Origin: Candidatus Eiseniibacteriota bacterium
Lineage (GTDB): Bacteria; Eisenbacteria; RBG-16-71-46; CAIMUX01
NCBI GenBank assembly: GCA_029569475.1
Contig: JAKQSZ010000017.1
Coordinates: 9,069 to 73,068, forward strand
Length of the DNA: 64,000 nt
Reading direction: 5' to 3'
Positions within the stretch are counted from its first letter, which is position 1; each line of letters begins with the position of its first letter. Under the pieces are notes generated by a model, which ran no database searches, was not told the origin of the DNA, and was given only the letters and a program-made list of their open reading frames with translations. The position numbers were made by a program, and so were the translations under genes. Positions 8,206 to 18,020 of the stretch are shown in pieces.

Positions 8206-8984
8206 TCGATCTCGGCATACTCCTGGTCCAGCAACCGCCGGCCATCCCTCCGCAGGAAGCGCGGCGTTCCGATGCCGAGGCGGTGGACGAAGCCTCCCCA
8301 GGCGGCCCAGAGGACGCCGAAGCCGTACCGGACGCTGCGCCCGAAGTTGATGCTCGAGGCCTCCGCGAAGTAACGAGTCGGGCAGGTGACTTCGGCGATC
8401 CGGTAGCCGTGGCGAATGATCTGGACCAGCATCTGGTTGTCGAAGACGAAGTCGTCGGAGTTCTCCAGCAGGGGCAGGTTCTCCAGGACCCGGCGATGGA
8501 AGGCGCGGTAGCCGGTGTGGTACTCGGAAAGCTTGTGCTTGAGGAGGATGTTCTCCGCCAGGGTCAGGAACCGGTTGGAGATGTACTTGTACAGGGGCAT
8601 TCCCCCGGCGCGTGCGCCGATCCCCAGGATGCGCGAACCCAGAACGACATCGAACTCGCCGCAGGCGATCAGCGAGGCCATGGCGGTGACCAGCTTGGGC
8701 GAGTACTGGTAATCGGGGTGGACCATGATCACGATCTCCTCGCCTCCCCGCAAGGCTTCGCGATAACAGGTCTTCTGGTTGGCGCCGTATCCGCGGTTGC
8801 GCCGGTGGAGGAATGTCTGGATCCCCAGTTCGCGCGCCACCCGCACCGTCTCGTCGGCCGACTGATCGTCCACCAGCAGCACGCGATCCACCACGTCCTT
8901 GGGAAGCTCATCGTACGTCTGGCGCAACGTCAGCGCGGCGTTGTAGGCCGGCATGACGACACAGACGCGGTGACCTTGGATCAT
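8202..8984 (-). CDS. Family 2 glycosyltransferase, DPM1/polyprenyl-phosphate type
   Basis: 260-residue GT-A glycosyltransferase. It has VCVVMPAYNAALTL, VLLVDDQSADET, NRGYGANQK and MVHPDYQY in place of the usual DxD loop, then GSRILG and SEYHTGYRAFHR. These match the polyprenyl-phosphate mannose/glucose synthase branch of GT2. There is no transmembrane tail, unlike GtrB/ArnC-like enzymes, so it resembles the short catalytic DPM1 form. The ATG at 8984 has a run of six G just upstream; the open frame before it is not protein-like. It probably makes a lipid-linked sugar for GT-C enzymes such as the ones on either side (inference from context). Confidence 0.88.
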   Translation of the reverse strand: MIQGHRVCVVMPAYNAALTLRQTYDELPKDVVDRVLLVDDQSADETVRVARELGIQTFLHRRNRGYGANQKTCYREALRGGEEIVIMVHPDYQYSPKLVTAMASLIACGEFDVVLGSRILGIGARAGGMPLYKYISNRFLTLAENILLKHKLSEYHTGYRAFHRRVLENLPLLENSDDFVFDNQMLVQIIRHGYRIAEVTCPTRYFAEASSINFGRSVRYGFGVLWAAWGGFVHRLGIGTPRFLRRDGRRLLDQEYAEIE

Positions 8985-9334
8985 GAGCCCCCCGGCCGGT
9001 GATGACGAAGCCCTCGACCAGCCCTCCGGCGGGTTGCGGCGCTCCCTCGGTGGGGAGTCCGGAGGTGACGAAGCTCCGGCGACATCCTCACAGGCTTCCG
9101 AGTCTAGAAAAGGCTCCGGCCAGGGACAAGGCCGCGGCACCGGCCTCACCGTCGCTGGTCGCCCTCCGTTGCCCCACCGGGTCCGGGTCGTGATACTGTC
9201 GGGTTCGTTCCACCATGGCCCGTCACGGCGGGCCCGCTGATCATGGCATCCCAGGCAGTCCCAAGGAGTCCGATGCACCAAGGCCAAAGCCTCGTCCCGG
9301 CCGGCTCGGGAGTCTCACGGACCGGGGGAAGCCG

Positions 9335-12007
9335 TTGACGGCGCACCAGATGATCTGGTTCTGGGCGGTATCAGCCCTGATCTTCCTGGTTCCCGGAGCG
9401 CTGCTGGCCTGCCGGTCCGGACTGCTCTGGTCGCGGCTGGGTTGGGGGGAGCGGATCCTGCCGGCCTTCCTCCTGAGCGCCGCCCACTACGGCGCTGCCC
9501 ACGCGATCGCCCTCGCCCTGCGGCCCACGCTCGCCTTCGGCATGGCGGTCTGGGCAGGCCTCCTGGGACTCACCCTGATCTGGTCCCTGGCCAGACGGCC
9601 GCTCCGGCGCGCCGCCTCCGTGAGCCAAGGGGCTTCTTCACCATCCTCGCGCCCGCCGGTGGCACACGCCGAGCCCGGGCGCCTGCCGGCCGAGCCATCA
9701 GGAAGCCGCCGGAGCTGGCTGCTGGCCGCTCCCCTGCTCGCCTTCGGCTTCGTCGCCATGCTGGTCGAAGGCGGGAGTCTGGGGTTCACGCACGACTCCC
9801 TCGACTATGCCGGCTACGTGAACCGCATCCTGGTGAGCGGCCGCTGTGACATCGCCTCCGCCGCCTACCCCGACGACGGGCAACTCGCGCCCGATCCGAG
9901 GCGCGGAACCTTCCACTTCGCGGGCGCCATGCTCTGCCGGCTCTCGGGGGTGGCCCCGGTCGAGATGTGGCGGGTCTTCCCTACCTTCCTGGTCCCGCTG
10001 GCCCTCTGGGTCTTCTTCGCGGCGTTTCGCCGCCTGCTGCAATCCGCCGCGGTAGCCGCCGCTTCCCTCTTCTTCTTCGTGGTATCCACGTTCTTTACCG
10101 GCGACCACTACATCAACAATCTCGCGTATGCCAGCCGGCTGGGCTGGGTGTACTCCTGGATCGGGCTCTGGGCGGTTGCGCTTTATCTCGACCGCGACCG
10201 CTTCGACCACACGCCACCGGACAGCTGGAGCCATCCGCTGCCGCACCCGGGGTCGGGACGAGCCGCCCTCGTGCTGATCATCCTGGCCGCGCCCATCCTG
10301 CTGGGGATCCACATCCTCTCGGCCGCGCAGTACCTGGTCTCGCTGGGCGCTTTCTGTTGGGTCTGGGGGTTCTCGCGACGGGAGCCTCGACCGGTCCGTC
10401 GCACCTTGCTCCGGCTGCCGGTCTTCACGGTCCTGGCGCTGCTCCCCTTCCTCTGGCTGAAGATGCGCGACAGCTACGCGGCCGACAACCCGCTCTTCGA
10501 CCACCGGCAGGGATTGCTCTACCTGGGCGGGGACTGGGCCGTGCTCGGCCCGCACGCTCTCGCCAACTGGTTCGGCTGGCCGGGGCTGCTGGGCCTGCTG
10601 CTCTGCCTCCCGATGTTCTCCCGTGCCTTGGAGCGACGGGACATGGCCTTCATGGCCGGTGGGACCGCCGCCTTCGGCCTCATCGTCCTCAACCCGATCG
10701 CCGTGCGGCTGATCGAGGACGCGCGGGCCCACTCGCTCCTCTTCCGCGTGCTGCTGGTGGCGCCCTATTTCCAGGTGCTGGGCTACTACACCTATTGGGC
10801 CATCCGCCGCGGGCGCGAAGGACGGCCCCGGCGGCTCCTCCTCCCTGCCCTGTTCCTGATCCTCGCCGCGCTTACCCTGACGCTGCACTACCGGGCGGCG
10901 GCCGTGGCCTGGTCGAAGCCACAGGAGTTCCGGGCTGGTCTGCGCGAGGTCCCGGCGCTCCAGGTCGCGCTGGCCAGGCTGCAGGAGACCGACAGCACCC
11001 CTCGCGTCGTCCTTTCCGATCCCATCACCAGCTATGCCATCCCGGCCTATACGCATCACTACGCGATGACGCCGTTCCACCAACACTCCTCCCCGGCCGA
11101 CAGCCGGGCCATCGAGCGCATGCAGGATGCCCAGGCCGTCCTGAGCGCCTACGTGCCGATCACGAAGACCCTCGAAGTGCTGCGGGAGTACGATGTCCGC
11201 TACATCCTGCTGAACCAGAGCTTCCGCCGGTACCAGTCGGAGTACTACACGCTCATCTCGCCGGTGGCCTACGAGCGGCAGAAAGCGAAGTTCACCGCAC
11301 GGCCGGAGATCTTCCCCATCATCCATGATCGGGACGGGCTCACCGTCTTCGCGTTCCGCGATCCCGGCCCGGCCTTCAGCGGCGACGGGCGTGACCTGCG
11401 CGACTCCTTCAGGGTGGAGTTGGCCGGGGTAACGCAGGTTGTCTGCGATCCACCCGAAGGATCGGGGACGGTCCCTGATCTTGATGTGCAGACGAGGCGG
11501 GCCGTCGCCGATCTGCTGTCCGCTGAGCTCTACACCGGCCCTTCGGTCGGCGGCCTGGAACTGCTGGCCACCCGGCCGGACTCGGCCGAGGTGCGCCGGG
11601 GAAGCGCGATCGTGATCCGGACCTGGTGGCGCCGGACGGGGCCGATGACGTTACCGGTGGAAGCCTTCGTGCGCTTCGAGACCGGCTTCCCGCACCCGCT
11701 CTTCCACCATCCGCTGATCGGACGCCCCTTCCGGATCTGGTACGAACGCCGGCACGAGACCGCGTACCGCTTCGGCCGCAGCCTTGGCCCGCTGGCCTCG
11801 GTCTTTCCCCCCTATCTCTGGGAGACCGGCGCCATCTATGCCGAGGGGCTCTACATCCCCGTTCTCCCGCATGCCGCGCCCGGGCTCTACACGATCCGCC
11901 TGCGCCTGCGGGAGCTTCCGTTCAATCCGAATCTCCGCCTCTCCGACCTCCTCACCGTCCACGACTCGCTCGACGGCATCGTCATCGGCCAGATCCGGAT
12001 TCTTTGA
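9335..12007 (+). CDS. Large polytopic membrane protein, possible GT-C glycosyltransferase
   Basis: About 890 residues. The first 570 or so contain ten or more hydrophobic segments; the last 300 are mostly soluble and beta-rich. The first large loop has TPDSL-like acidic positions (FTHDSLDYAGYVNRIL), reminiscent of GT-C loops, but no family is certain. The start is uncertain. I use TTG at 9335, which follows a GGGGGAAG stretch; ATG at 9350 begins the first membrane helix (MIWFWAVSALIFLVPGALLA), and an ATG at 9215 would add 40 Pro/Arg-rich residues. Its position beside GT39-like and GT2 genes suggests surface glycan work. Alternative: a membrane protein of unknown function. Confidence 0.7.
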   Translation: MTAHQMIWFWAVSALIFLVPGALLACRSGLLWSRLGWGERILPAFLLSAAHYGAAHAIALALRPTLAFGMAVWAGLLGLTLIWSLARRPLRRAASVSQGASSPSSRPPVAHAEPGRLPAEPSGSRRSWLLAAPLLAFGFVAMLVEGGSLGFTHDSLDYAGYVNRILVSGRCDIASAAYPDDGQLAPDPRRGTFHFAGAMLCRLSGVAPVEMWRVFPTFLVPLALWVFFAAFRRLLQSAAVAAASLFFFVVSTFFTGDHYINNLAYASRLGWVYSWIGLWAVALYLDRDRFDHTPPDSWSHPLPHPGSGRAALVLIILAAPILLGIHILSAAQYLVSLGAFCWVWGFSRREPRPVRRTLLRLPVFTVLALLPFLWLKMRDSYAADNPLFDHRQGLLYLGGDWAVLGPHALANWFGWPGLLGLLLCLPMFSRALERRDMAFMAGGTAAFGLIVLNPIAVRLIEDARAHSLLFRVLLVAPYFQVLGYYTYWAIRRGREGRPRRLLLPALFLILAALTLTLHYRAAAVAWSKPQEFRAGLREVPALQVALARLQETDSTPRVVLSDPITSYAIPAYTHHYAMTPFHQHSSPADSRAIERMQDAQAVLSAYVPITKTLEVLREYDVRYILLNQSFRRYQSEYYTLISPVAYERQKAKFTARPEIFPIIHDRDGLTVFAFRDPGPAFSGDGRDLRDSFRVELAGVTQVVCDPPEGSGTVPDLDVQTRRAVADLLSAELYTGPSVGGLELLATRPDSAEVRRGSAIVIRTWWRRTGPMTLPVEAFVRFETGFPHPLFHHPLIGRPFRIWYERRHETAYRFGRSLGPLASVFPPYLWETGAIYAEGLYIPVLPHAAPGLYTIRLRLRELPFNPNLRLSDLLTVHDSLDGIVIGQIRIL

Positions 12008-12122
12008 CCCGCCCACGTGACCAGACACCCGGGTGAACGCCGGCGTCCGGAGAGAGGTCAGGCGGCCGGCTGCTTCGTCGCGCCGGTTGTGCCCGGCCTG
12101 GCCGGCGGCTACTCTCACCGCC

Positions 12123-12956
12123 ATGGATGAGGCCAGACTTCCCGACGGCGCGGCTCGCGATCCTCACCCCGTCTTTGTCATTTCCGACGGCACCGGCCTG
12201 ACCGGCGAACGGGTCGTCCAGGCCGCGGTCACGCAGTTTGACGCCCACGCGGTCGAGGTCCGGCGATTCGCCAAGGTGCGTAGCCCGGAGTCGATCACCT
12301 CGGCCATGGAAGAGGCGGACCGGCTGGGGGCGACCGTGCTCTTCAGCATCGTCACCCCGGATCACCGCCGCCATCTGCTCGAGGAGGCTCGACGCCTGCT
12401 CGTACCGACCATCGACCTCCTCGGGCCGATCCTCCATCGCCTCTCCGATGTCCTGAAGACGCTCCCGAAGGCGCAAGCCGGGATCTTCACCCAACTCGGA
12501 CAAGAGTACTTCCACCGCATCGAGGCGATCGACTATGCCGTGACCCACGATGACGGCAAGCGGGTCGATGACCTCGAGCGCGCCGATCTCGTGCTGGTGG
12601 GGATCTCCCGCTCCTCCAAGACGCCCCTTTCGATGTACCTCGCCTACCGCGGCTGGATGGTGGCCAACGTCCCGATCATCCTGGACATGGAACCCCCGCG
12701 CGAGCTCTTCGCCCTCGATCCCTCCAAGGTCGTGGCACTCGCGGCACGTCCGGTATGGATCCAGGAGATCCGCCAGGAACGAGCTCGCCGCATGGCGCCG
12801 GGACTGGAGTCCTCGTACGCGGAGATGGCCTACGTGCGCGCCGAGCTGACCTGGCTGCAACACATCGTGGCCCGGCGCGGCTGGACCGTGATCGAGGTGA
12901 CGCACAAGGCCATTGAGGAGACGGCGGCCGAGATCGCGGCCTGGCTTCGCAGATGA
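12123..12956 (+). CDS. ppsR: Pyruvate, water/phosphate dikinase regulatory kinase-phosphorylase (DUF299)
   Basis: 277 residues, family length. N-terminal VFVISDGTGLTGERVVQA, then LVGISRSSKTPLSMYLAYRG, the family's P-loop-like GxxxxSKTP motif, and PRELFALDPSKVVAL near the end. The family uses ADP to phosphorylate and Pi to dephosphorylate PEP synthase or PPDK, switching gluconeogenic PEP formation. No target dikinase lies in this window, so which enzyme it controls is open. The ATG at 12123 is the first that matches the conserved start; the ribosome binding site is weak. The gene is alone on its strand, convergent with the DUF72 gene. Confidence 0.92.
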   Translation: MDEARLPDGAARDPHPVFVISDGTGLTGERVVQAAVTQFDAHAVEVRRFAKVRSPESITSAMEEADRLGATVLFSIVTPDHRRHLLEEARRLLVPTIDLLGPILHRLSDVLKTLPKAQAGIFTQLGQEYFHRIEAIDYAVTHDDGKRVDDLERADLVLVGISRSSKTPLSMYLAYRGWMVANVPIILDMEPPRELFALDPSKVVALAARPVWIQEIRQERARRMAPGLESSYAEMAYVRAELTWLQHIVARRGWTVIEVTHKAIEETAAEIAAWLRR

Positions 12957-13039
12957 CAGCCGGGATGCGGCCGGCCTTCCGCCGTTGACGTTGCACCCGT
13001 TCAGATCGAAGGCGGCCCCGGGTGGTCCCGACTCCCCGG

Positions 13040-13942
13040 TCAGGCGCGCAGAGAGGGCGCGCGATCGAGGCGGGGTGCTTCTTCCTTCCACAGCCTCGCG
13101 AACAGCTCCAACGAACCGGGCGCGAAGCCGGCGTAGTGGTTGTTGAAGTAGACGAACATCTCCCGCACGCGCGGCAGCAGTGACTGCAACGTGATGACCC
13201 ACTCGCGGGTCTCCCGGGTTCGATCGACCAGGAGGGAGCACCAGTCGCTGGCCCGATCGCCCGACTGCCGCGCCTCGGCCACGCGGGCATCCATCAGGCG
13301 GTGGTTGCCCAGGAAGCGGACGTAGGCGAAGTCGCAGAGGACCAGATCGCGGGCGGCCAGCAAGCTCGGCCCGCGGGGCATGGTGTAGTAGTCGGCCCAG
13401 ACGAGCCCGATGCCCCGAGAGCGGAGCAGCGCGAGCAGTTCCTCGGAGATCCACCCGCGGTTGCGCACCTCGATGGCGAAGCGCCCCTCCGGCGGGATCA
13501 GCGGCAGGAACCGCTCCAGGCGCCGGCGGAAGTTCTCTCCCGCGCGCGCCTCTCGGGGGTCGCGCCGGCGCGACACATAGGAGAACTGCAGCAGGATGGG
13601 ACCACGGCGGGGGCCAAGGGCCTCGGTCAGGTCCAGAAAGGCGCGCCATTCCTCCTCGCAGCCCTCCAGGTAGCGCTCGTGGGTGATGCTCTTGGGAGCT
13701 TTGAGGGCAAAGGTGAATCCTTCGGGCACGCGCGCGGCCCAGGACTCAAAGATGCGGCGCGTGGGCAGGGCGTGCCAGGTGGCGTCGATCTCCACGGTGT
13801 CGTAGCGCTGGGCGTAGTATTCGAGGAACTGCCGGGAAGGCAGCTGCGCCGGGTAGAAGGCGCCGCTCCAGTCGGGGCTGCTGAAGGAGGAGGTGCCCAG
13901 CCGGACGTTGGGCGGCAGGCGATCGGGTTCAAGCGCGCGCAC
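13040..13942 (-). CDS. DUF72 family protein (YecE-like TIM barrel)
   Basis: 300 residues from a GTG at 13942. The opening RLGTSSFSSPDWSGAFYP, the YDTVEIDATWHALP strand, FTFALKAPKSITHERYL, and FAIEVRNRGWISEELLALL are the standard DUF72 landmarks, with a late MFVYFNNHYAGFAPG. The fold is a TIM barrel; the biochemical role of the family is not settled. It overlaps the end of the TerB-like gene by 14 nt, so the two are probably one transcript. Nothing in the sequence suggests damage. Confidence 0.9.
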   Translation of the reverse strand: MRALEPDRLPPNVRLGTSSFSSPDWSGAFYPAQLPSRQFLEYYAQRYDTVEIDATWHALPTRRIFESWAARVPEGFTFALKAPKSITHERYLEGCEEEWRAFLDLTEALGPRRGPILLQFSYVSRRRDPREARAGENFRRRLERFLPLIPPEGRFAIEVRNRGWISEELLALLRSRGIGLVWADYYTMPRGPSLLAARDLVLCDFAYVRFLGNHRLMDARVAEARQSGDRASDWCSLLVDRTRETREWVITLQSLLPRVREMFVYFNNHYAGFAPGSLELFARLWKEEAPRLDRAPSLRA

Positions 13943-14846
13943 GGTTCTGTCCCAACGCGCCGGCCCGGATACGCACGTACTCCTGGGTATCGATCCAGAG
14001 GTAGTTCGAGATAAGCCGGATCTCGGTCTCTTCCTCGCGGCTCAGTTCGCCGTCGGCCAGCGCCATGGCGAACATTGCCTCCAGCACGCCCAGTCGTTCG
14101 TCCATCTCGGTGAGCCGGTTGATGCCGGCGCAGAGGTGCTGCCGGTCGGCATTGGCTGCGGCCTTGGCCTCGACCAGTTCCTCCAGGTACCGCACCTCTT
14201 CTCCGGAAAACCCGAAGCCCTCGGTCAGGACATGGCGCATCCGCGCGTGTTCCTCCGCGTGCTCCACGCCGTCGGCCCGCATCACCCTGCGCAGCAGGAC
14301 ACCGTAGAAGGTGAGAAACTCGCGCCTCTGCGGGTCCAGGCGGGCCGCCCGCGGCGAGCGCATCTTCTCGGTCAGGTCCTCGCCCAGGATCCCGCCGAGC
14401 GAATCTCGCAACCTTTCCCGGCCCGCGCCGGCCAGCCGGCGGGCGCGCCCGAGCAGGCCCTTCAGATCCCGCGCGGCCGTGGCGGGCGCGGCGGCGGGAT
14501 CGTAGGAGCGGAGCCAGTCCTGCACGAGCCCCAGGTACTCCCGCTCGGACGCGCCCAGATGATGGTCTGCGTCGATCACGCGCTGGGTGCGGCCGAGGAT
14601 TTCGCCGCGCTGTTCCGCGGTCAGCTCGGGCGGCGCATCCTCCAGCAGCCTCTCGAACTGCTCGACGGAAACCGGCTCCTCGAGGGACTTACGCAGCACG
14701 CCGGCCTCCGCGTCCCGGAAGCCCATCTCATCCGCCACCTCCAACAACAGCCGCCGTTCCTCGTCCCGCAACTCGCCGTCCGCCCAGGACACCGCGCACA
14801 GGACTTTCAGGATCCAGATCCCCGCCGGATCGCGGCGCTCATCCAT
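13929..14846 (-). CDS. TerB-like (tellurite-resistance-type) helical protein
   Basis: 305 residues. Three segments share the TerB-type acidic pattern: SWADGELRDEERRLL near the start, MRADGVEHAEEHARM in the middle, and MALADGELSREEETEI near the end. They suggest repeated TerB-like helical units linked by a basic helix (LKGLLGRARRLAGAGRERLR). TerB proteins bind metal through such acidic clusters and associate with membrane stress systems, but no other ter gene is present. The ATG at 14846 has GGAGG nine bases upstream, which fixes the start; the frame open beyond it is not used. Coupled to the DUF72 gene. Confidence 0.75.
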   Translation of the reverse strand: MDERRDPAGIWILKVLCAVSWADGELRDEERRLLLEVADEMGFRDAEAGVLRKSLEEPVSVEQFERLLEDAPPELTAEQRGEILGRTQRVIDADHHLGASEREYLGLVQDWLRSYDPAAAPATAARDLKGLLGRARRLAGAGRERLRDSLGGILGEDLTEKMRSPRAARLDPQRREFLTFYGVLLRRVMRADGVEHAEEHARMRHVLTEGFGFSGEEVRYLEELVEAKAAANADRQHLCAGINRLTEMDERLGVLEAMFAMALADGELSREEETEIRLISNYLWIDTQEYVRIRAGALGQNRARA

Positions 14847-15070
14847 CAACCATCCTCCGTACCTGCCGGCCGAACCGTTCTCTCCGTGACAATTCCGGGG
14901 AGCATACAACGATTCCACGGTCCGCTCAGTAGAATCAACGTTTCGTGTTGCCTTCCGTTCGAGCTGCCGTGCGCACCAGCCCCGCCAACGGTGCGCGGGA
15001 TTATGGCGTGACAAACGGGCCCTCATCCTCCACCATGGGCTTAGCCGGGGCCATGATGGAGGGCACGGCC

Positions 15071-17866
15071 ATGGAAGCGATGCTGGCACGCGTAAAGGAC
15101 GCAGATCCGCCGGGGGTTCGGCACTCGTCCAGCTCCTGCGGCTTCGGCCGCGCGGATCCCCGAGTGTTGGTTTGGCTCGCCTTGGGATTTCTGGCCGTCG
15201 GACTTGGGCCGGCCCGGGCCCAGCCTCATCCCTCCACCGCCGAAGCCGGACCGGCGGCTGACGATGCTCGTTCCGGCGATGCTCCTTTGCGGGATGCCGC
15301 TTCAGCGGCTGCTCCTTCCGGCGATGTTCCTCGACCCGATGCGCCATCAGGTGATGCTCCTGCCGGCGTTGTTCCTCCAGGCGATGGTCCTTCAGGCGCC
15401 GTTGCTGCGCCGCCGCCTGATCAAACCCTGCCCGCCGCAGGGAGCGAGCCGGATCCGCTTCGGACGCCGGGGGGCCGGTCCCAGAAGAAGTTCCTGCAGA
15501 CGCTGGCGACCTTCGAGAAGCTTTCGGGAGACATCGCCAAGCGGTCGCTCTGCCTCGAAGAGCTGAAGGGCATCCGGCCCGCCTACCACCGGTATGCCTG
15601 CTATCACACTCTACGAGGGGACATCTTTGCGGCGGGCGGTCTGGAATCGGAGGCCTTCAGCGCGTACCAGGAGGCCATCGACCTGGAGTACTACTGCGCT
15701 CCGGCGCTGCTGCGGATGGCGGAGATCTCGGTGAACCGCTTGATGCGCACCCGCAAACGTTCCAGCCTCGACGTATCACGCACCAAGGAACACCTGGCGC
15801 GCGCGGTCTGGATGCTGAATCCCTCCACCAGGGACGTCGAGGCCCAGGCCGAGCCGGCGGCCCGGATGGCGGCGCAGATCATCGCCCGATCCGCGGAGGC
15901 CTGGGGGCGCGACTATGCGGGATTCCGGCAAAGGCCCGAGTTCGACTTCCAGCTCTATCGCTTCCATGAGGCCTCCTACTACCAGGCGCTCCTGTTCAGC
16001 CTGCTCGCGCTGTCCGACACCGATCCCGACGAGCGGCAGCTTCATCGTGAACGGGCCTACGAGTCGACCAGCCGGGTCGTGGCGGCCGTCAAGAACTTCC
16101 CCGATCACACCCTGGATCGCGCCAGGCTGCTCCACATCCTCACTTCCTTCGAGTCCGGCCGTTTGTCCGAGGCTGCCTCCTCGGCCGCCGACCTGATGCT
16201 CGACGAACGTTACGCGGCGCTGCGGATTCCCCCGGAGACCTTCCGCGACGGTGTCTTCGTCGAGGCGGTGGCCCTGGGCAACGAACCGCTGGCCCTGGAC
16301 CGTCTGGAAGGAACCCTCCTGCAGTACTCCGAGGTCGAGCGGTTGCGTTTCGTGGCTCAGAACGCCCTGACCTACCTCCGCCTGGGGCGCGACCTCGCGG
16401 GCGATCCTCTCACGGCTTCCCCGCTGGGCGAGGTCCTGACCCGCTACGCCTATGACATCGCGGAAGTGCGGGACGAGGCGGGGGGCACAATGTCCGAATT
16501 CGTGCCCTCCGGCGGACACAGGACCGATCCTCATCTGGCGAGGTTGAGGGGAGGCGCCACGTGGCGGCCAGAGGACCTCATGGACCCCTCCAACCTCAGG
16601 ATGCAGGAACAGCTGCCGGAAGATCTCCAGGGAAGGCCACTCAACGTGCTCGAGGCCCGGGAGGCGTTGGCGGCCCTGAAGAGACAGAGGCCGATCGAGA
16701 TCACCTCAGCGCGGACGAGCGTCGTGCTGGCCAGCGGCGCGGTGCTGGACTTTGACGAGTTCGGCAGGCCGGCCAACGGGGAGACCAGGGACTTCGTCGA
16801 GCGAACGCGCGTCGGGAATCTTGTACAGAAGGGCGCGCCCACCCTGGAGGGTATGCGGCCCGACATCAGGGTTCAGATCGTCCAGGAAGGCGTGATCGAG
16901 GGCTCTCCGCGCGCGGCCGTCATCGTCCAGGTGGAGGAGTGGAGCCCCGCGGCCTTCCGGCGTGCCGCCATCAATCTGAGAGTCCTCGACTCCGAGGGCC
17001 GGGATGTGTTCCGTCCGGCGCGGGAGGACCGAGGAGGCGCCATCCGTTTCTCGCCCGGGGGCGAGGCCTCCGTGCTCGACGGCGACACAACCGCGCTGGC
17101 CCGGACCCAGAACCGCCGGTACTACACCCGGGCGGTAGGTTTGAGCGAGCCGGCGATTCGGCCGGGCCAGCGCTATACCGCCAGCGTGCAGGTGAACGAC
17201 GTCGGCAGCCGGGCGACGTGGGCGACGGATCAGTCCTTCGAGTTCGCCCCCCGCGGCGCGGCCGAGAACGTCCGGGCGCCCGGGAAGAGGGATCCGGAGA
17301 AAGCCGGCCTGCGGCTGAGCGACATCGTCGTGGGCCACCCAGGAACCGCGGGCGATCAGCCGGTGCTGCAGGCCGTGCTCCCAGACTCCCAGGGATCCAT
17401 TCCCTTCCGCGTTTTGCCGAACCCCGGCGCGCGCTTCCACGGAGAGGCAGGCGGCGACTTGACGTTCGACTTCAGCGTGCTAGGGATCGGGACCATCGCT
17501 TACGAAGGGGGACGGCGCGCCGTGGTCGAAAAGACCATCACCATCGTGCCGTTGGAGTACGAGGGCGGGGCCGAGCGGACCCGGCGGATCCGCCCGAACA
17601 CACCCGAGCTCAGCGTGTACGGCAAGGAAGGAACGACCTTCGCCCGGTGCACCCTGACGTCTTCGAACTATCTCAGCACCACGTCCACCCTGGAACAGGC
17701 GGTCGGCGGCTCCGCGGACAAGATCACCGTGCGGTTTCCGACCACCATCGACATCTCTGCCCTGATTCCGGGGAAGTACGTCTGCACGATCAGCGTGCTC
17801 GACCACTCCGAAGACCCGCATCCCCGGGCATCGGGGAAATTCATCTTCGAGAAGCTGCCCGACTAG
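15071..17866 (+). CDS. Large exported protein with 5-residue repeat linker, unknown function
   Basis: 931 residues. The start ATG at 15071 is placed by GGAGGG at 15058-15063. A hydrophobic segment (VLVWLALGFLAVGL) ending in ARAQ at about residues 33-51 acts as signal peptide. A low-complexity stretch follows, made of nine 5-residue units like SGDAP. The middle (about 140-430) is helical and TPR-like (GDIFAAGGLESEAFSAYQEA). The C-terminal part is beta-rich, with Ig-like pieces (PIEITSARTSVVLASGAVLDF; RVLPNPGARF). I know no named family. Likely periplasmic or surface-exposed. The next gene on this strand starts 154 bp later and is also exported. Confidence 0.75.
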   Translation: MEAMLARVKDADPPGVRHSSSSCGFGRADPRVLVWLALGFLAVGLGPARAQPHPSTAEAGPAADDARSGDAPLRDAASAAAPSGDVPRPDAPSGDAPAGVVPPGDGPSGAVAAPPPDQTLPAAGSEPDPLRTPGGRSQKKFLQTLATFEKLSGDIAKRSLCLEELKGIRPAYHRYACYHTLRGDIFAAGGLESEAFSAYQEAIDLEYYCAPALLRMAEISVNRLMRTRKRSSLDVSRTKEHLARAVWMLNPSTRDVEAQAEPAARMAAQIIARSAEAWGRDYAGFRQRPEFDFQLYRFHEASYYQALLFSLLALSDTDPDERQLHRERAYESTSRVVAAVKNFPDHTLDRARLLHILTSFESGRLSEAASSAADLMLDERYAALRIPPETFRDGVFVEAVALGNEPLALDRLEGTLLQYSEVERLRFVAQNALTYLRLGRDLAGDPLTASPLGEVLTRYAYDIAEVRDEAGGTMSEFVPSGGHRTDPHLARLRGGATWRPEDLMDPSNLRMQEQLPEDLQGRPLNVLEAREALAALKRQRPIEITSARTSVVLASGAVLDFDEFGRPANGETRDFVERTRVGNLVQKGAPTLEGMRPDIRVQIVQEGVIEGSPRAAVIVQVEEWSPAAFRRAAINLRVLDSEGRDVFRPAREDRGGAIRFSPGGEASVLDGDTTALARTQNRRYYTRAVGLSEPAIRPGQRYTASVQVNDVGSRATWATDQSFEFAPRGAAENVRAPGKRDPEKAGLRLSDIVVGHPGTAGDQPVLQAVLPDSQGSIPFRVLPNPGARFHGEAGGDLTFDFSVLGIGTIAYEGGRRAVVEKTITIVPLEYEGGAERTRRIRPNTPELSVYGKEGTTFARCTLTSSNYLSTTSTLEQAVGGSADKITVRFPTTIDISALIPGKYVCTISVLDHSEDPHPRASGKFIFEKLPD
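15272..15406 (+). repeat. Nine in-frame 15-bp repeats inside the exported-protein gene
   Basis: Nine contiguous degenerate 15-bp units, for example tccggcgatgctcct and tccggcgatgttcct, encode nine pentapeptides of consensus (S/P)GD(A/V)P. The unit length keeps the frame. It forms the linker after the signal peptide and is likely disordered. Confidence 0.85.
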
Positions 17867-18020
17867 CCTCGATGCCGTTCGGATAAGGGGCGACACGGTG
17901 TTGTCGTGCCGTTCGGGACAGGCAACTCCGCACATGAGGGAACACGCGGATCCTGCTAGAATAGTACGGCGCGCCTGGACGAGGCTCGCTCCCCGATCGG
18001 CACCTCCGGAGGTCCAGACG

